Shown here in pieces: positions 35,048 through 43,752 of a stretch of DNA of 64,000 bases. The position numbers and the translations under genes are program-made. Source of the DNA: an uncultured Synergistales bacterium (lineage in GTDB: Bacteria > Synergistota > Synergistia > Synergistales > Aminobacteriaceae); contig CAJOEM010000006.1 of assembly GCA_905233725.1 (NCBI GenBank), positions 1 to 64,000 of the forward strand, in the 5' to 3' direction. The notes under the pieces were generated by a model that was not told the DNA's origin, searched no databases, and saw nothing but the letters and a program-made list of their open reading frames with translations. Position 1 is the stretch's first letter; every line of letters begins with the position of its first letter.

Positions 35048-36325
35048 TCACTCCCCAAATTCCGGCGGCAAATGTCCCAGAGCTTCGTCCAAATCCGCCC
35101 TCGCAGTCTGCGCATCAAACAGAGCCTGATAATACGCGTAACGTGATGACGCAAGTGTCGAAACTGCATCGCTCAATTCGAGAAAATTCCCAACTCCGAC
35201 TTCGTAACGCCCCTGAGCAAGTTCCAAACTTTCCTCGGCATATTTCACGCTGGCTTGGCTTGATGACGCGCGTTCAGTTGCATTCATGAGAGATAATGCT
35301 GCCGTTCTGACTTCGTGTGTCAAAGTCTGGCGCAAACTTTCGATTTCGGCGTTCGTCTGGTCAAGCTGTCCTCTTGCAGTCTCAATCGCTGCTTCAGTTG
35401 CTCCTCCGTCAATTACAGGAACGTTCAGGCTTAATCCGAGCGTGTATTCTCCGCGTGAACCTGAGCCTTCCGTGTGCGAGTAACTCGTGCCTGCTGAGCC
35501 AGTCAATGTCGGTGAATTTGCTCTTGCTGCGGATTTGATTGCGAGTGTGTTAGCTTTTGCGTCGAATTGCAATTTTCGAAAATCCGGGCGATCTGACAAT
35601 GCGATTGCGATCAAGTCTTCAAGATCATTATCAAGTTTTGGCAGCAATAATTCCGTCGATAATTTTAAATTCAACGGTACCGCGAAATCTTTGCCAATCG
35701 CGACTTTCAAAGCTTCCTGAGAGAGCAAAATATCATTCTCAGCCTTCAGCAGCGAAACCCTCGCACTCGCTAAATCCGCCTGAGCCTTCGTTACGTCAAT
35801 GAACGAACTGTTGCCAACTTCGTACAAACCCTGCGCAGTCTTCAAATGTTCTTCGAGATTCAGCAATTTTTCGCGTTCAACATCACGATTCAGCAATTTC
35901 AGCACGAGATCATAATACGCACGTTTAGCATTTGCCGCTACAGTTACTTTGGTCGATAACTCAGTCTGTAACGCTGCCTGAATCGAATTATTCTGCATCT
36001 GTTTGCGAATCTTGTTCTGAGAATTATCATAAAGCAATTTTGACGCATTCAGCGCGATTGATTCTGTGTTCGAGTTATTGTCCCAGTATTCGTAATCGCC
36101 GGTGTGGCGTGCTGAACCTGTCAAATTAACCGTGACACGATCATTCACTTTCAACGATTCAAGCTGTGCCAGTGAAACCCGAGTCGCTCCTTTAGTACGC
36201 TTAATCGACGGATGATTCTCAAGTGCAAGGCGTAAGCATTCCTGAATCGATAACTCCTGATATTCCTGCCCGAATGCCGGCGAACTTAGCATCACGAGCA
36301 AAAACACTGCAAAAATTCTGCGCAT
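35048..36325 (-). CDS. TolC-family outer membrane channel
   Basis: Outer-membrane efflux protein of 425 residues with a signal peptide ending near residue 19. Two homologous OEP repeats of long coiled-coil helices are seen, for example ALNASKLLYDNSQNK and KAQADLASARVSLLKAEND in the first half and SLNVPVIDGG with QGRYEVGVGNFLELSDA in the second. GGAGGTG precedes ATG. It is the first gene of the four-gene efflux-like operon and shows the organism has an outer membrane. Confidence 0.92.
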   Translation of the reverse strand: MRRIFAVFLLVMLSSPAFGQEYQELSIQECLRLALENHPSIKRTKGATRVSLAQLESLKVNDRVTVNLTGSARHTGDYEYWDNNSNTESIALNASKLLYDNSQNKIRKQMQNNSIQAALQTELSTKVTVAANAKRAYYDLVLKLLNRDVEREKLLNLEEHLKTAQGLYEVGNSSFIDVTKAQADLASARVSLLKAENDILLSQEALKVAIGKDFAVPLNLKLSTELLLPKLDNDLEDLIAIALSDRPDFRKLQFDAKANTLAIKSAARANSPTLTGSAGTSYSHTEGSGSRGEYTLGLSLNVPVIDGGATEAAIETARGQLDQTNAEIESLRQTLTHEVRTAALSLMNATERASSSQASVKYAEESLELAQGRYEVGVGNFLELSDAVSTLASSRYAYYQALFDAQTARADLDEALGHLPPEFGE

Positions 36326-36380
36326 AAAAATTTCTCAACACCTCCAGAAAATTTATCACGCGAAAATTCTATTCTGAATC

Positions 36381-36404
36381 TGTGAATATTATGTGAAAGT
36401 CACA
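36381..36404. promoter_or_regulatory. Palindromic TGTGA/TCACA site upstream of tolC
   Basis: TGTGA-AAG-TCACA at 36392-36404 with a further TGTGA at 36381. It lies 55-80 bp upstream of the tolC start and could be an operator. The 3-nt spacer differs from the 6 nt of Crp sites, so no regulator is named. Confidence 0.3.
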
Positions 36405-36406
36405 AG

Positions 36407-36811
36407 TTATGATTCAAGATTTATAAACACGAATTTGAATCTGCACAGGTCTAAATTTTTCTCGTTCACAATGTCCGCGTCGATATAAAATATTCTCCTG
36501 CCAGCTTTGCGGACTTTCGCCGTACAGATCAATTTCTGAGCATTACGCGCGCCTCGCAAATAATCAACGTGTCCATTCACCGTGACGCCGTTTCCGCCAG
36601 CACTGATAAACGCAACTCCGGACGTATCATCAGCCATCGTGAATAATACTCCGCCGTATGGAATGCCGTACGGATTGAAATGTTCCTCGTGTAATTCAAG
36701 CTCACTGATCGCAACGCCATCGCCGATCTTCACGAATCTGAATCCGGTCTTGCATTCAATATCATTCTTCAACTTTTCCAACGCTTCTTGATTAATAACA
36801 ATCTGTTCCAT
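36407..36811 (-). CDS. PaaI-type hotdog-fold thioesterase
   Basis: A single hotdog domain of 134 residues. NPYGIPYGGVLFTMADDTSGVA (read as NPYGIPYGGVLF then ADDTSG) is the helix with the catalytic acid, and VTVNGHVDYLRGAR the following strand. Substrates of PaaI-type enzymes are acyl-CoA esters. ATG at 36811 has AGGAGG 9 nt upstream; a frame from 36841 overlaps NudC and is not used. It follows nudC by 16 nt. Confidence 0.85.
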   Translation of the reverse strand: MEQIVINQEALEKLKNDIECKTGFRFVKIGDGVAISELELHEEHFNPYGIPYGGVLFTMADDTSGVAFISAGGNGVTVNGHVDYLRGARNAQKLICTAKVRKAGRRIFYIDADIVNEKNLDLCRFKFVFINLES

Positions 36812-36827
36812 AGTGTCAGCCTCCTGA

Positions 36828-37607
36828 TTAATTATTCGCAATAAAATTCTCGATTAATTTCCGCGCAATACTAGCTTCGTCGGGGATATTCAGCTTTCGT
36901 ATCGCGTCCTTGTCAAACCAATCTGCTTCGACAATCTCAACGCCATCAGGACGAATTTCTCCGGATTGCCATGAGGCCGTAAATCCCAGCATTAGCGAAT
37001 TTGGGAAGGGCCATGATTGACTGCCGAAATACTTCACGTTTTTCACGCGCAAATTCACTTCTTCATAAACTTCACGACAAACCGCCATCTCAAGCGTCTC
37101 GCCAGGTTCAACAAATCCCGCAATGATGCTAAATCTGTTATTCGAAAACATCGCGTTATGTGCCAAAAGCAATTTCCCCTCACGAACTATTGCTACGATT
37201 ATAGCTGGTGAAATCTGTATGTAAAAAACTTTGCCGCAAGATTCGCATTTACGCCCGTAATCCGAATCACTCGCGCGCAATTCACCGCCACAATGAGAGC
37301 AATACTTCGCTGTACGAAACCAGTTCGCAAACTGCCACGAACCAGACACACTCAGAAAATCCTCCTGACCAAATCTGTGCCAAACTTCACGCAGACTTAT
37401 AAACTCATAATTCTCGAAATTCTCGCCTAAATTCTCAGGCTTCTTCACATCGAGCCAGTGATTCAATCGCTGCCAATTCGCCGGCAAGTCACGTGAATCA
37501 AGAATCACATTCTCACGCGCAATTCGCAAATCTGATTCTAAATCCGATTCCGAAATATCAATCGCATTCTCTCGCAGCAAAATCCGATCTCCAGAAAAAA
37601 TATACAT
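36828..37607 (-). CDS. nudC: NAD(+) diphosphatase / NAD-cap hydrolase NudC
   Basis: Nudix hydrolase of 259 residues that cleaves NADH and can remove NAD caps from RNA. It has a four-cysteine zinc ribbon (CSHCGG...CESCG), a Nudix box GFVEPGETLEMAVCREVYEEV and the NudC-specific SQSWPFPNSLMLGF with its SQPWPF-type motif. ATG at 37607 has AGGAG upstream. The promoter-like end of repeat copy A faces this start from 26 bp away. Confidence 0.94.
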   Translation of the reverse strand: MYIFSGDRILLRENAIDISESDLESDLRIARENVILDSRDLPANWQRLNHWLDVKKPENLGENFENYEFISLREVWHRFGQEDFLSVSGSWQFANWFRTAKYCSHCGGELRASDSDYGRKCESCGKVFYIQISPAIIVAIVREGKLLLAHNAMFSNNRFSIIAGFVEPGETLEMAVCREVYEEVNLRVKNVKYFGSQSWPFPNSLMLGFTASWQSGEIRPDGVEIVEADWFDKDAIRKLNIPDEASIARKLIENFIANN

Positions 37608-37632
37608 GCAAAACTCCTGTCCTTAATCGTGT

Positions 37633-37836
37633 GTATTTCTCCTAAAATGGTAAAGCTTCGTTTTATTTTATATTAAAATGGCTTGAAATCAAAAACGAAA
37701 TCTGATATAAGTACAAAAAATAATTTTACAGAACGGTCGTTATTTTTCCCGGTAATTTTATTTCTCAAAGTGTTTTATATCACTGGAGTTTGTCGCATAA
37801 GTGGAGAGTCCGTTTACCGCTTTGCGTGTATTGAAA
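37633..37836 (-). repeat. Dispersed repeat, copy A (204 bp)
   Basis: One of three copies of an AT-rich element. Given in the orientation of copy C (minus strand here), it starts TTTCAATACACGC and ends near GGAGAAATAC beside the nudC start. A promoter-like TTGATT (37692-37687), 16 bp, TAAAAT (37670-37665) reads outward to nudC. In the other direction TTGAAA (37683), 17 bp, TATAAG (37706) reads towards the GTGTATTGAAA end. Copy A differs from copy C at eight positions over the last about 155 bp. It fills the 265-bp gap between nudC and the next gene. Confidence 0.88.
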
Positions 37837-37871
37837 TTAACGCGAAAATCACTCGGAGAAAATTATCAATT

Positions 37872-38567
37872 ATGAACGATATTAACACAACAGGTCTAAA
37901 CTCACGCGACGCAAGCGAATTGCTCAGGAAGAATCTAAAAAATAATCCGGACAGTCTGAACGTTACATCAGAAAGTCCGGTCATAGCCAGCGAACTGAAA
38001 CATATTCTCGAAAACGCAAATTACAGCGTAGAAATCACCGATGACGATGGAAAAATTCTATTAATCGCAACCCGTGAAAATGCCGCGACAATTCCAGATA
38101 ATGACGAGCCAGAAAAACCCGAAATTCTCAAGTCCGAACAGATTTCAATCTCAGATTATGCTCCAGATGCCGAATTTGAATCCGAAACCAAAGCCGAACG
38201 CGAACAAATCCCAGCGCAAATCTCCCCAGAAAAATTCCGAACTGCTTACATATTCTCGAACACAAATTTCTCTCGAAACAAAAACTTCGGATTAACATTT
38301 CTGAATCGCAGCTTGCAATCAATCGCGAAACTCGATCACAAACCCGACTTGATCGTGTTATTAAACGAAGCCGTCAAATTAGCTCTATACAACACGTCAT
38401 CATGCGACACGCTGAAATTTCTCGAACGCAATCATACGCGAATACTTGTATCCGGACTTTGCAGCGACAATTTCGGCATAACTGAGACTGTCGGTGCTGG
38501 GATCATTGCTGAACTTGACGAGATATTTTACGAGATTTCCACCTGTGAACGAGTAATTAGCCTGTGA
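37872..38567 (+). CDS. YedF-like protein (TusA-like plus DsrE-like domains)
   Basis: A 231-residue protein with the two-domain layout of YedF, a sulfurtransferase-like protein linked to selenium metabolism. Residues about 1-75 resemble TusA and 120-231 resemble DsrE (AYIFSNTNFSR, LIVLLNEAVKLAL, ILVSGLCSDNFGITE). The Cys of TusA (normally in a CPxP motif) is absent: the segment reads GLNSRDASELL. The DsrE-side Cys (GLCSDNFG) is kept. ATG at 37872 has CGGAG 13 nt upstream; the longer frame from 37683 runs through repeat A and is not believed. No selA, selB or selD is in the window. Confidence 0.75.
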   Translation: MNDINTTGLNSRDASELLRKNLKNNPDSLNVTSESPVIASELKHILENANYSVEITDDDGKILLIATRENAATIPDNDEPEKPEILKSEQISISDYAPDAEFESETKAEREQIPAQISPEKFRTAYIFSNTNFSRNKNFGLTFLNRSLQSIAKLDHKPDLIVLLNEAVKLALYNTSSCDTLKFLERNHTRILVSGLCSDNFGITETVGAGIIAELDEIFYEISTCERVISL

Positions 38568-38579
38568 AATTTTCCTGAA

Positions 38580-41174
38580 TTATTTCCCTTGGTATGCTCT
38601 GAATCGCAAATATTTCGCAAAAACCCAACCAGTAATCCCGTCCTCAGTTTTGATTAAGAACCATTGCCTGTATTGCTCCTTAAACTGAACCGGATGACCT
38701 GAATTTAGCTGTGTGATCACTCGTGATGAAGTGCTGGGATTGGCACGAATATTAACGTGATTGCCTGAAATATAGGCGTTGGGTCTGAAATCGGGTTTTC
38801 GAGGCGCGCGTTTCGTGACGTTCTCCAGAATTTTCAGAGCCTGAGTATTTGCGAGTTTGTCATTATTTCGGGCGCAATCAAGAGCGTAGAAATCTTCTTC
38901 GGGATAATCGGGATAATCTTCTGGGCCCAACATTGCAGTGATATTCGGGTCTGCTCCGGCATTGAGCAAAAATTCCACAACCTCAGCAGTATTCGACGCA
39001 GCAGCTTTTATTAAAGCAGTTTCTCCCATGACATCTTGCGCGTTAATATCGCAGCCGGCTTCGAGCAATCTCTGAATTACGTCAATCGTATTATACCAAG
39101 CTGCGTACATGAGTGCAGTCATTTGTGCGCTGTCCTTGTATTTCACGTCTGCTCCGGATTCAATCAGCAAATTTATCACGTCAAGAGAATTTTTCTCAGC
39201 AGCTAACAATAACACCGTCCAAAATTTTTCGTCGCGAGCATTCACATCTGCACCAGCTCGAATCAATTCCTGAATCACGAGTTTGGGATTTGTCTTGTTA
39301 AACGTAGCTTTGATAATCGGCAAATTTTCCTTTGTATTGACTTCAGCTCCGGATTGAATCAAGAACTTCACGATCTCAATGTTTGACGAATGTTCAGACG
39401 CAATCGCAAGCAGAGAAAGTTTTCCCCAAGCTTTACTCGTGAACGCAGCATTAGGTGAGAATTTCCCATTAGACATTTTCTCGCGGAATTTTTCCAACGA
39501 ACCGGATTTGCAAATTTCCTCAAACTCATCGTAATCACTTCTCGATAATTCCGTCCATAGTTTGCCGCTGGTATTCATGACGGCGCGTAATTTCTTGAGA
39601 GCTTGTGTGGCTTTTGGGTGATCTTTGAGTTCAGCGTTCGTGTAATATTCGGCTGCTTTGTCGAGATTCTTCTCAACATCAATGCCGTGTTCGTACATTT
39701 CCCCGAGAGTAAAATTTGCTTCGGCACTTCCTGCAGCTGCTGCCTCGTGAAATAATATTGACGCGAATTTTCTGTCGGCTTCGTGTTCGATGCCGTCTCG
39801 GTAAATTACTCCCCAAGCGTACTTGATATTCGGATCTTTATCTAAATTCATCGCTGCAACAAGACCTGTCTCAAGAGCTTTTTGATTTATCAACGCTGCT
39901 TTGACATAATCCTGCTCGACTCCCCAGCCGTGATAATACATGAGCGCGAGATAATGATTTCCCAGAGCATTATTCTGAGCCGAAGATTTTTCCAGCCACT
40001 TCAGAGCCTCGTTATAATCGCGTTCAACGCCGAATCCGTTAATATACGCCGAACCCAAATGAGCTTGAGCTAACGAATCACCATTCTCTGCAAGTTCCCG
40101 TGTAATTTCGACTGTCTCCGAAACTCCTGCCTCTGCAAGTTGTGCTATTCCCCGCAACGCGCCAAGATTCCCGAGTTTGTAAGCTCGCCTGTACCACGTG
40201 AAAGCCTCGTGAAAATCTTTCGAAACACCTTCGCCGTAATGATACATGCGTCCGAGAAATAACTGCGCATTGTCGTTATTATCTTCATCTGCGAGTTTAC
40301 GCAACATAGCGAGTGATTCCGCATCGCCTTTCTTCGCCATATCCCGGAGCCAATACGCATCTCCGTCAATTTTAGCGCGTTTGTAACGCAAGATTGCAGC
40401 CTCGTGTAAATCCTGTGAAATAACATCGCCCTTTTCATACATCGAAGCAAGTCGTAACATCGAAGTCAGATTGCCATTCTCAGCAGCTCTGCGATAATAT
40501 TCAGCGGCTTTCTTGAGATTCTTCTCAGCTCCGTTCACACCTTGTTCGTGAATATCTCCCAGAATGAACAGTGCGTCAGGATGATTTTGCTCAGCAGCCT
40601 TATTCAGCCAGATCAAAGCTTGTTCGTAATCTCGCGGAACTCCTATGGCATTTCGATACATGTTTCCAAGCTCGAATTGTGCCTGGGGATTTCCATTTGA
40701 AGCAGCGTTTTTGATACTCTCGAACCATTTGTCGGATTCACGCCAGTCGTAAAAATTCGATTTACTATTGCGATATATGTTTGCTATTGTGTACTGGATT
40801 GCGAAATTATTCTCAGCATGTTTGAGCAAATATTGGAACGCGTCTGAATTACCGGATTCTGCGATACGTTCGATTCCTTTAAGTGCTTCAGTCTGTCCGT
40901 TATCTGCTGCCTTAATATACCATTGGAATGCTTCATCTTTGTTCGTTTTGTACATGAGATTTCCGAGTTCGAACTGAGCGTTCCTGTCACCCTGATTAGC
41001 TAGTTCGCGAATTTTCCCGAGGGCTTTTTGATTGCCAAAAATTGCAGAACCTACCAACGTCCCGAGATTTGGCTCAAAACCTGCGTTGCTCTCACCAGTA
41101 CGCAAGAACATCAACGCTGCTCCGAAAAGCAACAACACAATCAACAACACGACAGTTCTAAAAATTTTTCTCAT
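38580..41174 (-). CDS. Membrane-anchored Sel1-repeat / ankyrin / SH3 protein
   Basis: A modular protein of about 864 residues. An N-terminal membrane segment (about 8-26) is followed by some 13 Sel1-like repeats (AQFELGNMYRNAIGVP, ALFILGDIHEQGV, and similar) to residue about 540. Four to five ankyrin repeats (WTVLLLAAEKNSLDVINLL, ALMYAAWYNTIDVIQRLL) span about 600-790, and a C-terminal bacterial SH3 domain (HVNIRANPSTSSRVI) follows. The topology puts repeats and SH3 outside the cytoplasm if the anchor is an uncleaved signal. ATG at 41174 is preferred over TTG at 41180 on spacing from AGGGG. It converges with the YedF-like gene at 12 bp. Function unknown; scaffold or surface-contact roles are typical of such repeats. 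Confidence 0.85.
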   Translation of the reverse strand: MRKIFRTVVLLIVLLLFGAALMFLRTGESNAGFEPNLGTLVGSAIFGNQKALGKIRELANQGDRNAQFELGNLMYKTNKDEAFQWYIKAADNGQTEALKGIERIAESGNSDAFQYLLKHAENNFAIQYTIANIYRNSKSNFYDWRESDKWFESIKNAASNGNPQAQFELGNMYRNAIGVPRDYEQALIWLNKAAEQNHPDALFILGDIHEQGVNGAEKNLKKAAEYYRRAAENGNLTSMLRLASMYEKGDVISQDLHEAAILRYKRAKIDGDAYWLRDMAKKGDAESLAMLRKLADEDNNDNAQLFLGRMYHYGEGVSKDFHEAFTWYRRAYKLGNLGALRGIAQLAEAGVSETVEITRELAENGDSLAQAHLGSAYINGFGVERDYNEALKWLEKSSAQNNALGNHYLALMYYHGWGVEQDYVKAALINQKALETGLVAAMNLDKDPNIKYAWGVIYRDGIEHEADRKFASILFHEAAAAGSAEANFTLGEMYEHGIDVEKNLDKAAEYYTNAELKDHPKATQALKKLRAVMNTSGKLWTELSRSDYDEFEEICKSGSLEKFREKMSNGKFSPNAAFTSKAWGKLSLLAIASEHSSNIEIVKFLIQSGAEVNTKENLPIIKATFNKTNPKLVIQELIRAGADVNARDEKFWTVLLLAAEKNSLDVINLLIESGADVKYKDSAQMTALMYAAWYNTIDVIQRLLEAGCDINAQDVMGETALIKAAASNTAEVVEFLLNAGADPNITAMLGPEDYPDYPEEDFYALDCARNNDKLANTQALKILENVTKRAPRKPDFRPNAYISGNHVNIRANPSTSSRVITQLNSGHPVQFKEQYRQWFLIKTEDGITGWVFAKYLRFRAYQGK

Positions 41175-41198
41175 CTTCAAGTTTCCCCTTCAAATTTG

Positions 41199-41594
41199 TC
41201 AGATCATGATTTCCTGTTCAAGAATCTCGACCGCATTTCTCACGCAGTCATCGCAGCTGCACAAGATTTTTTTCGTGACGACACCTTTTATATCTTTGCA
41301 GATTGACGCTCCGCATTTTTCAACGAATTTCCTGTGAAGATCCGCAGCGTCGTTTCTAATCGGCTTGCCGTTGTATTTACGCAATCCCAGAATCATTTCT
41401 GCACCACACAACGCGCCACAAGTTGCCTCCATGCAGCCCATGCCTAAACCAAAACCTGCACCTAATTTCCGCAGCAAATGCGAATCGAGACCGACTTCAT
41501 CAGCGAATACACACGCCACAGCCTGACAGCAATTATAATGCGCATCACCCGTGCGATTCTTCAACTCAACTGCCAAATCTTGTTTTGCACTCAT
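41199..41594 (-). CDS. C_GCAxxG_C_C family redox-type protein
   Basis: A 131-residue protein with the family Cys pattern: YNCCQAV near residue 22, GMGCMEATCGALCGA in the middle and KILCSCDDCVR at the end. Family members are thought to bind metal or act in redox, but no reaction is established. It follows argB by 12 nt and precedes the Sel1/ankyrin gene by 18-25 nt, so all may share a transcript. Confidence 0.88.
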   Translation of the reverse strand: MSAKQDLAVELKNRTGDAHYNCCQAVACVFADEVGLDSHLLRKLGAGFGLGMGCMEATCGALCGAEMILGLRKYNGKPIRNDAADLHRKFVEKCGASICKDIKGVVTKKILCSCDDCVRNAVEILEQEIMI

Positions 41595-41606
41595 GTTAAT
41601 TCCCTC

Positions 41607-42470
41607 TTAATTTCCTCGCTTGAACATCGTGCCTGCGCCTTCATTCGTCAAAAGCTCAATCAGAATCGAATGCGGCACACGACCGTCCATGATTATAACT
41701 TTCTCAACGCCCTCGTTAATCGCACGAACGCAACACTCAGTTTTTGGCAACATTCCGCCGGAAATCACGCCGTCTCGTGTCAAATTCTCCGCCTCTGAGA
41801 CAGTCAATTCCGGAATCAATGTCGCGGGATCTTTCGGGTCGCGCAAAATTCCAGCAATGTCAGTCAAGATTATCAATCGTTTAGCACGCAACGCTCCAGC
41901 AACACACGCAGCTGCAATGTCGCCGTTAATGTTCAGAATGTCTCCGTCAGGGCTGCTGCCAATCGTCGAGATAACAGGAATATAGCCTCGTTCGAGCAAA
42001 TCGTCGATCAAATTCACGTTCACTTTCCTGACTTCACCGACAAAGCCTAAATCGCGATTCTTGATCTCAGCTTCGATTAACCTGTCATCAATTCCAGAAA
42101 TTCCAACCGCGCGCGCTCCTGTAATTTCGAGCAAATTCACGAGTGACTTGTTTATTTTCCCAGCCAAGACCATCTCAGCAATCTCAACAGTCTCAGAATC
42201 CGTAACTCGCAAGCCGTTCACAAATTCGGGTTTCTTGCCAAGCCGCGACATCAAATCACTCATCTCAGGACCGCCGCCGTGAACGAGAACTACTCTAACG
42301 CCGACAAGCCACAAAAGCACGAGATCCTGCATAACCTGCTGCTTTAACTCGGGATTTATCATCGCATTGCCACCGTATTTCACGACAACAGTTTTGCCCC
42401 AATATTTCTTTATGTACGGTAACGCCTGAACAAGAACTTCTGCCCGTTCAAAATTCGAAAAATTTATCAT
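41607..42470 (-). CDS. argB: Acetylglutamate kinase ArgB
   Basis: Second step of arginine synthesis: ATP-dependent phosphorylation of N-acetylglutamate. The 287 residues contain VVKYGGNAM, VLVHGGGPEMSDLM, the GINGDIAAACVAGAL-type NINGDIAAACVA and ISGGMLPKTECC. All are as expected for the amino-acid-kinase family. ATG at 42470 follows the argJ stop by 4 nt. Confidence 0.96.
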   Translation of the reverse strand: MINFSNFERAEVLVQALPYIKKYWGKTVVVKYGGNAMINPELKQQVMQDLVLLWLVGVRVVLVHGGGPEMSDLMSRLGKKPEFVNGLRVTDSETVEIAEMVLAGKINKSLVNLLEITGARAVGISGIDDRLIEAEIKNRDLGFVGEVRKVNVNLIDDLLERGYIPVISTIGSSPDGDILNINGDIAAACVAGALRAKRLIILTDIAGILRDPKDPATLIPELTVSEAENLTRDGVISGGMLPKTECCVRAINEGVEKVIIMDGRVPHSILIELLTNEGAGTMFKRGN

Positions 42471-42474
42471 GATA

Positions 42475-43719
42475 TTATGTCCTGTAATCCCCGTTGATTT
42501 TCACGTAATCATACGTCAAGTCACAACCCCAAGCTGTCGCGTCAAATTCGCCGTCATTAAGATTGATGTTTATGTTGATCTCCGGCTTTAACAAAATCTC
42601 TTTCGCAAGTTCTTCGGAGAAATCTATGCCTGCACCGTTCCTGCAAACTGGAATTTTCCCGCCAACACTCGCAAATTCGACATCAATTTTCGCAACGTCA
42701 ACGTCCGCGCCACTGTAGCCGATCGCACACAAGACTCGTCCCCAATTCGCGTCAGAACCAAACATCGCAGCTTTCACCAAGTTCGAGCAAATCACACTCT
42801 TAGCGACTGTTCGAGCAACGGATTTTTCGCGCGCACCCGTAACTTTGCATTCGAGTAATTTCGTCGCGCCTTCACCATCAGCAGCCATTTTTCGGCACAA
42901 TTCCGAGCAAACGTGATTCAACGCAGCTTTGAATATCTCAAAATTTTCGCCCTCAGAATTTATCTCAGGATTTCCTGCTGAAGCATTCGCCAAAATCGAT
43001 AGCATATCGTTCGTGGAAGTATCGCCGTCAACGCTCATCATGTTGAACGTGTCAATGACTACAGAACTCAGCGCACTCTGCAAAAATTCCGGCTTAATCG
43101 CAGCATCAGTCGTCACGAATACCAACATCGTAGCCATATTCGGGTGAATCATTCCGCTGCCTTTGGAAATTGCGCCCATTCTGCAAACTTTGCCGTCAAT
43201 TTCAAATTCGATTGCAACTTCTTTCTTGCGCGTGTCAGTTGTCATGATTCCTTCACAAGCTTCGTCGCTGGATTTCTGATCATGCGCGAGTTTCTTCACG
43301 AGTTGCGGGATGCCGGCTTCGATTGGCTGAATATTCAACGGTTGTCCGATTACGCCGGTTGAAGCTACGATTACGTTTTCGGATTTGATATTCAGGTTTT
43401 TCGCGACAAGTTCGCACATTTGATTAGCAATTTCGATCCCGTTAGCGTTGCATGTATTCGCGTTCCCTGAGTTGCAGATTACGGCTTGAGCGTGGCCGTT
43501 TGAGAGTTGCAGATTATTTTTCGTTACGGTCAGAGGCGCGCCTTTGACGAGATTTCGCGTATAGACTGCTGCTGCTGAACAATCAGTCTTCGAGTAAATC
43601 ATAGCCAAATCATTCTTGACGCGATTTTTCCTGATGCCGCAATGAACTCCCGACGCAAGAAAATTCTTTGGAGCGCAAACTCCGCCGTCTACGTTCGTAA
43701 ATTTCAGATTCAAGTTCAA
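42475..43719 (-). CDS. argJ: Bifunctional ornithine acetyltransferase / glutamate N-acetyltransferase ArgJ
   Basis: Recycles the acetyl group between acetylornithine and glutamate. The proenzyme cleaves itself in GMIHPNMATMLVFVTTDA (read here as MIHPNMATMLVF), before the Thr of MATM. About 414-417 residues, normal for the family. The ATG at 43728 touches the AAAGGA ribosome site, so TTG at 43719, 9 nt from that site, is the likely start. ArgJ and ArgB together with ArgC imply the cyclic pathway. Confidence 0.94.
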   Translation of the reverse strand: MNLNLKFTNVDGGVCAPKNFLASGVHCGIRKNRVKNDLAMIYSKTDCSAAAVYTRNLVKGAPLTVTKNNLQLSNGHAQAVICNSGNANTCNANGIEIANQMCELVAKNLNIKSENVIVASTGVIGQPLNIQPIEAGIPQLVKKLAHDQKSSDEACEGIMTTDTRKKEVAIEFEIDGKVCRMGAISKGSGMIHPNMATMLVFVTTDAAIKPEFLQSALSSVVIDTFNMMSVDGDTSTNDMLSILANASAGNPEINSEGENFEIFKAALNHVCSELCRKMAADGEGATKLLECKVTGAREKSVARTVAKSVICSNLVKAAMFGSDANWGRVLCAIGYSGADVDVAKIDVEFASVGGKIPVCRNGAGIDFSEELAKEILLKPEINININLNDGEFDATAWGCDLTYDYVKINGDYRT

Positions 43720-43752
43720 GATTAACATTCCTTTCGTGTATTCGTGTATTAA

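Noticed and set aside
37683-37871. N-terminal extension of the YedF-like gene
   Set aside because: The extra residues come from the repeat in copy A; the ATG at 37872 begins the recognisable domain.
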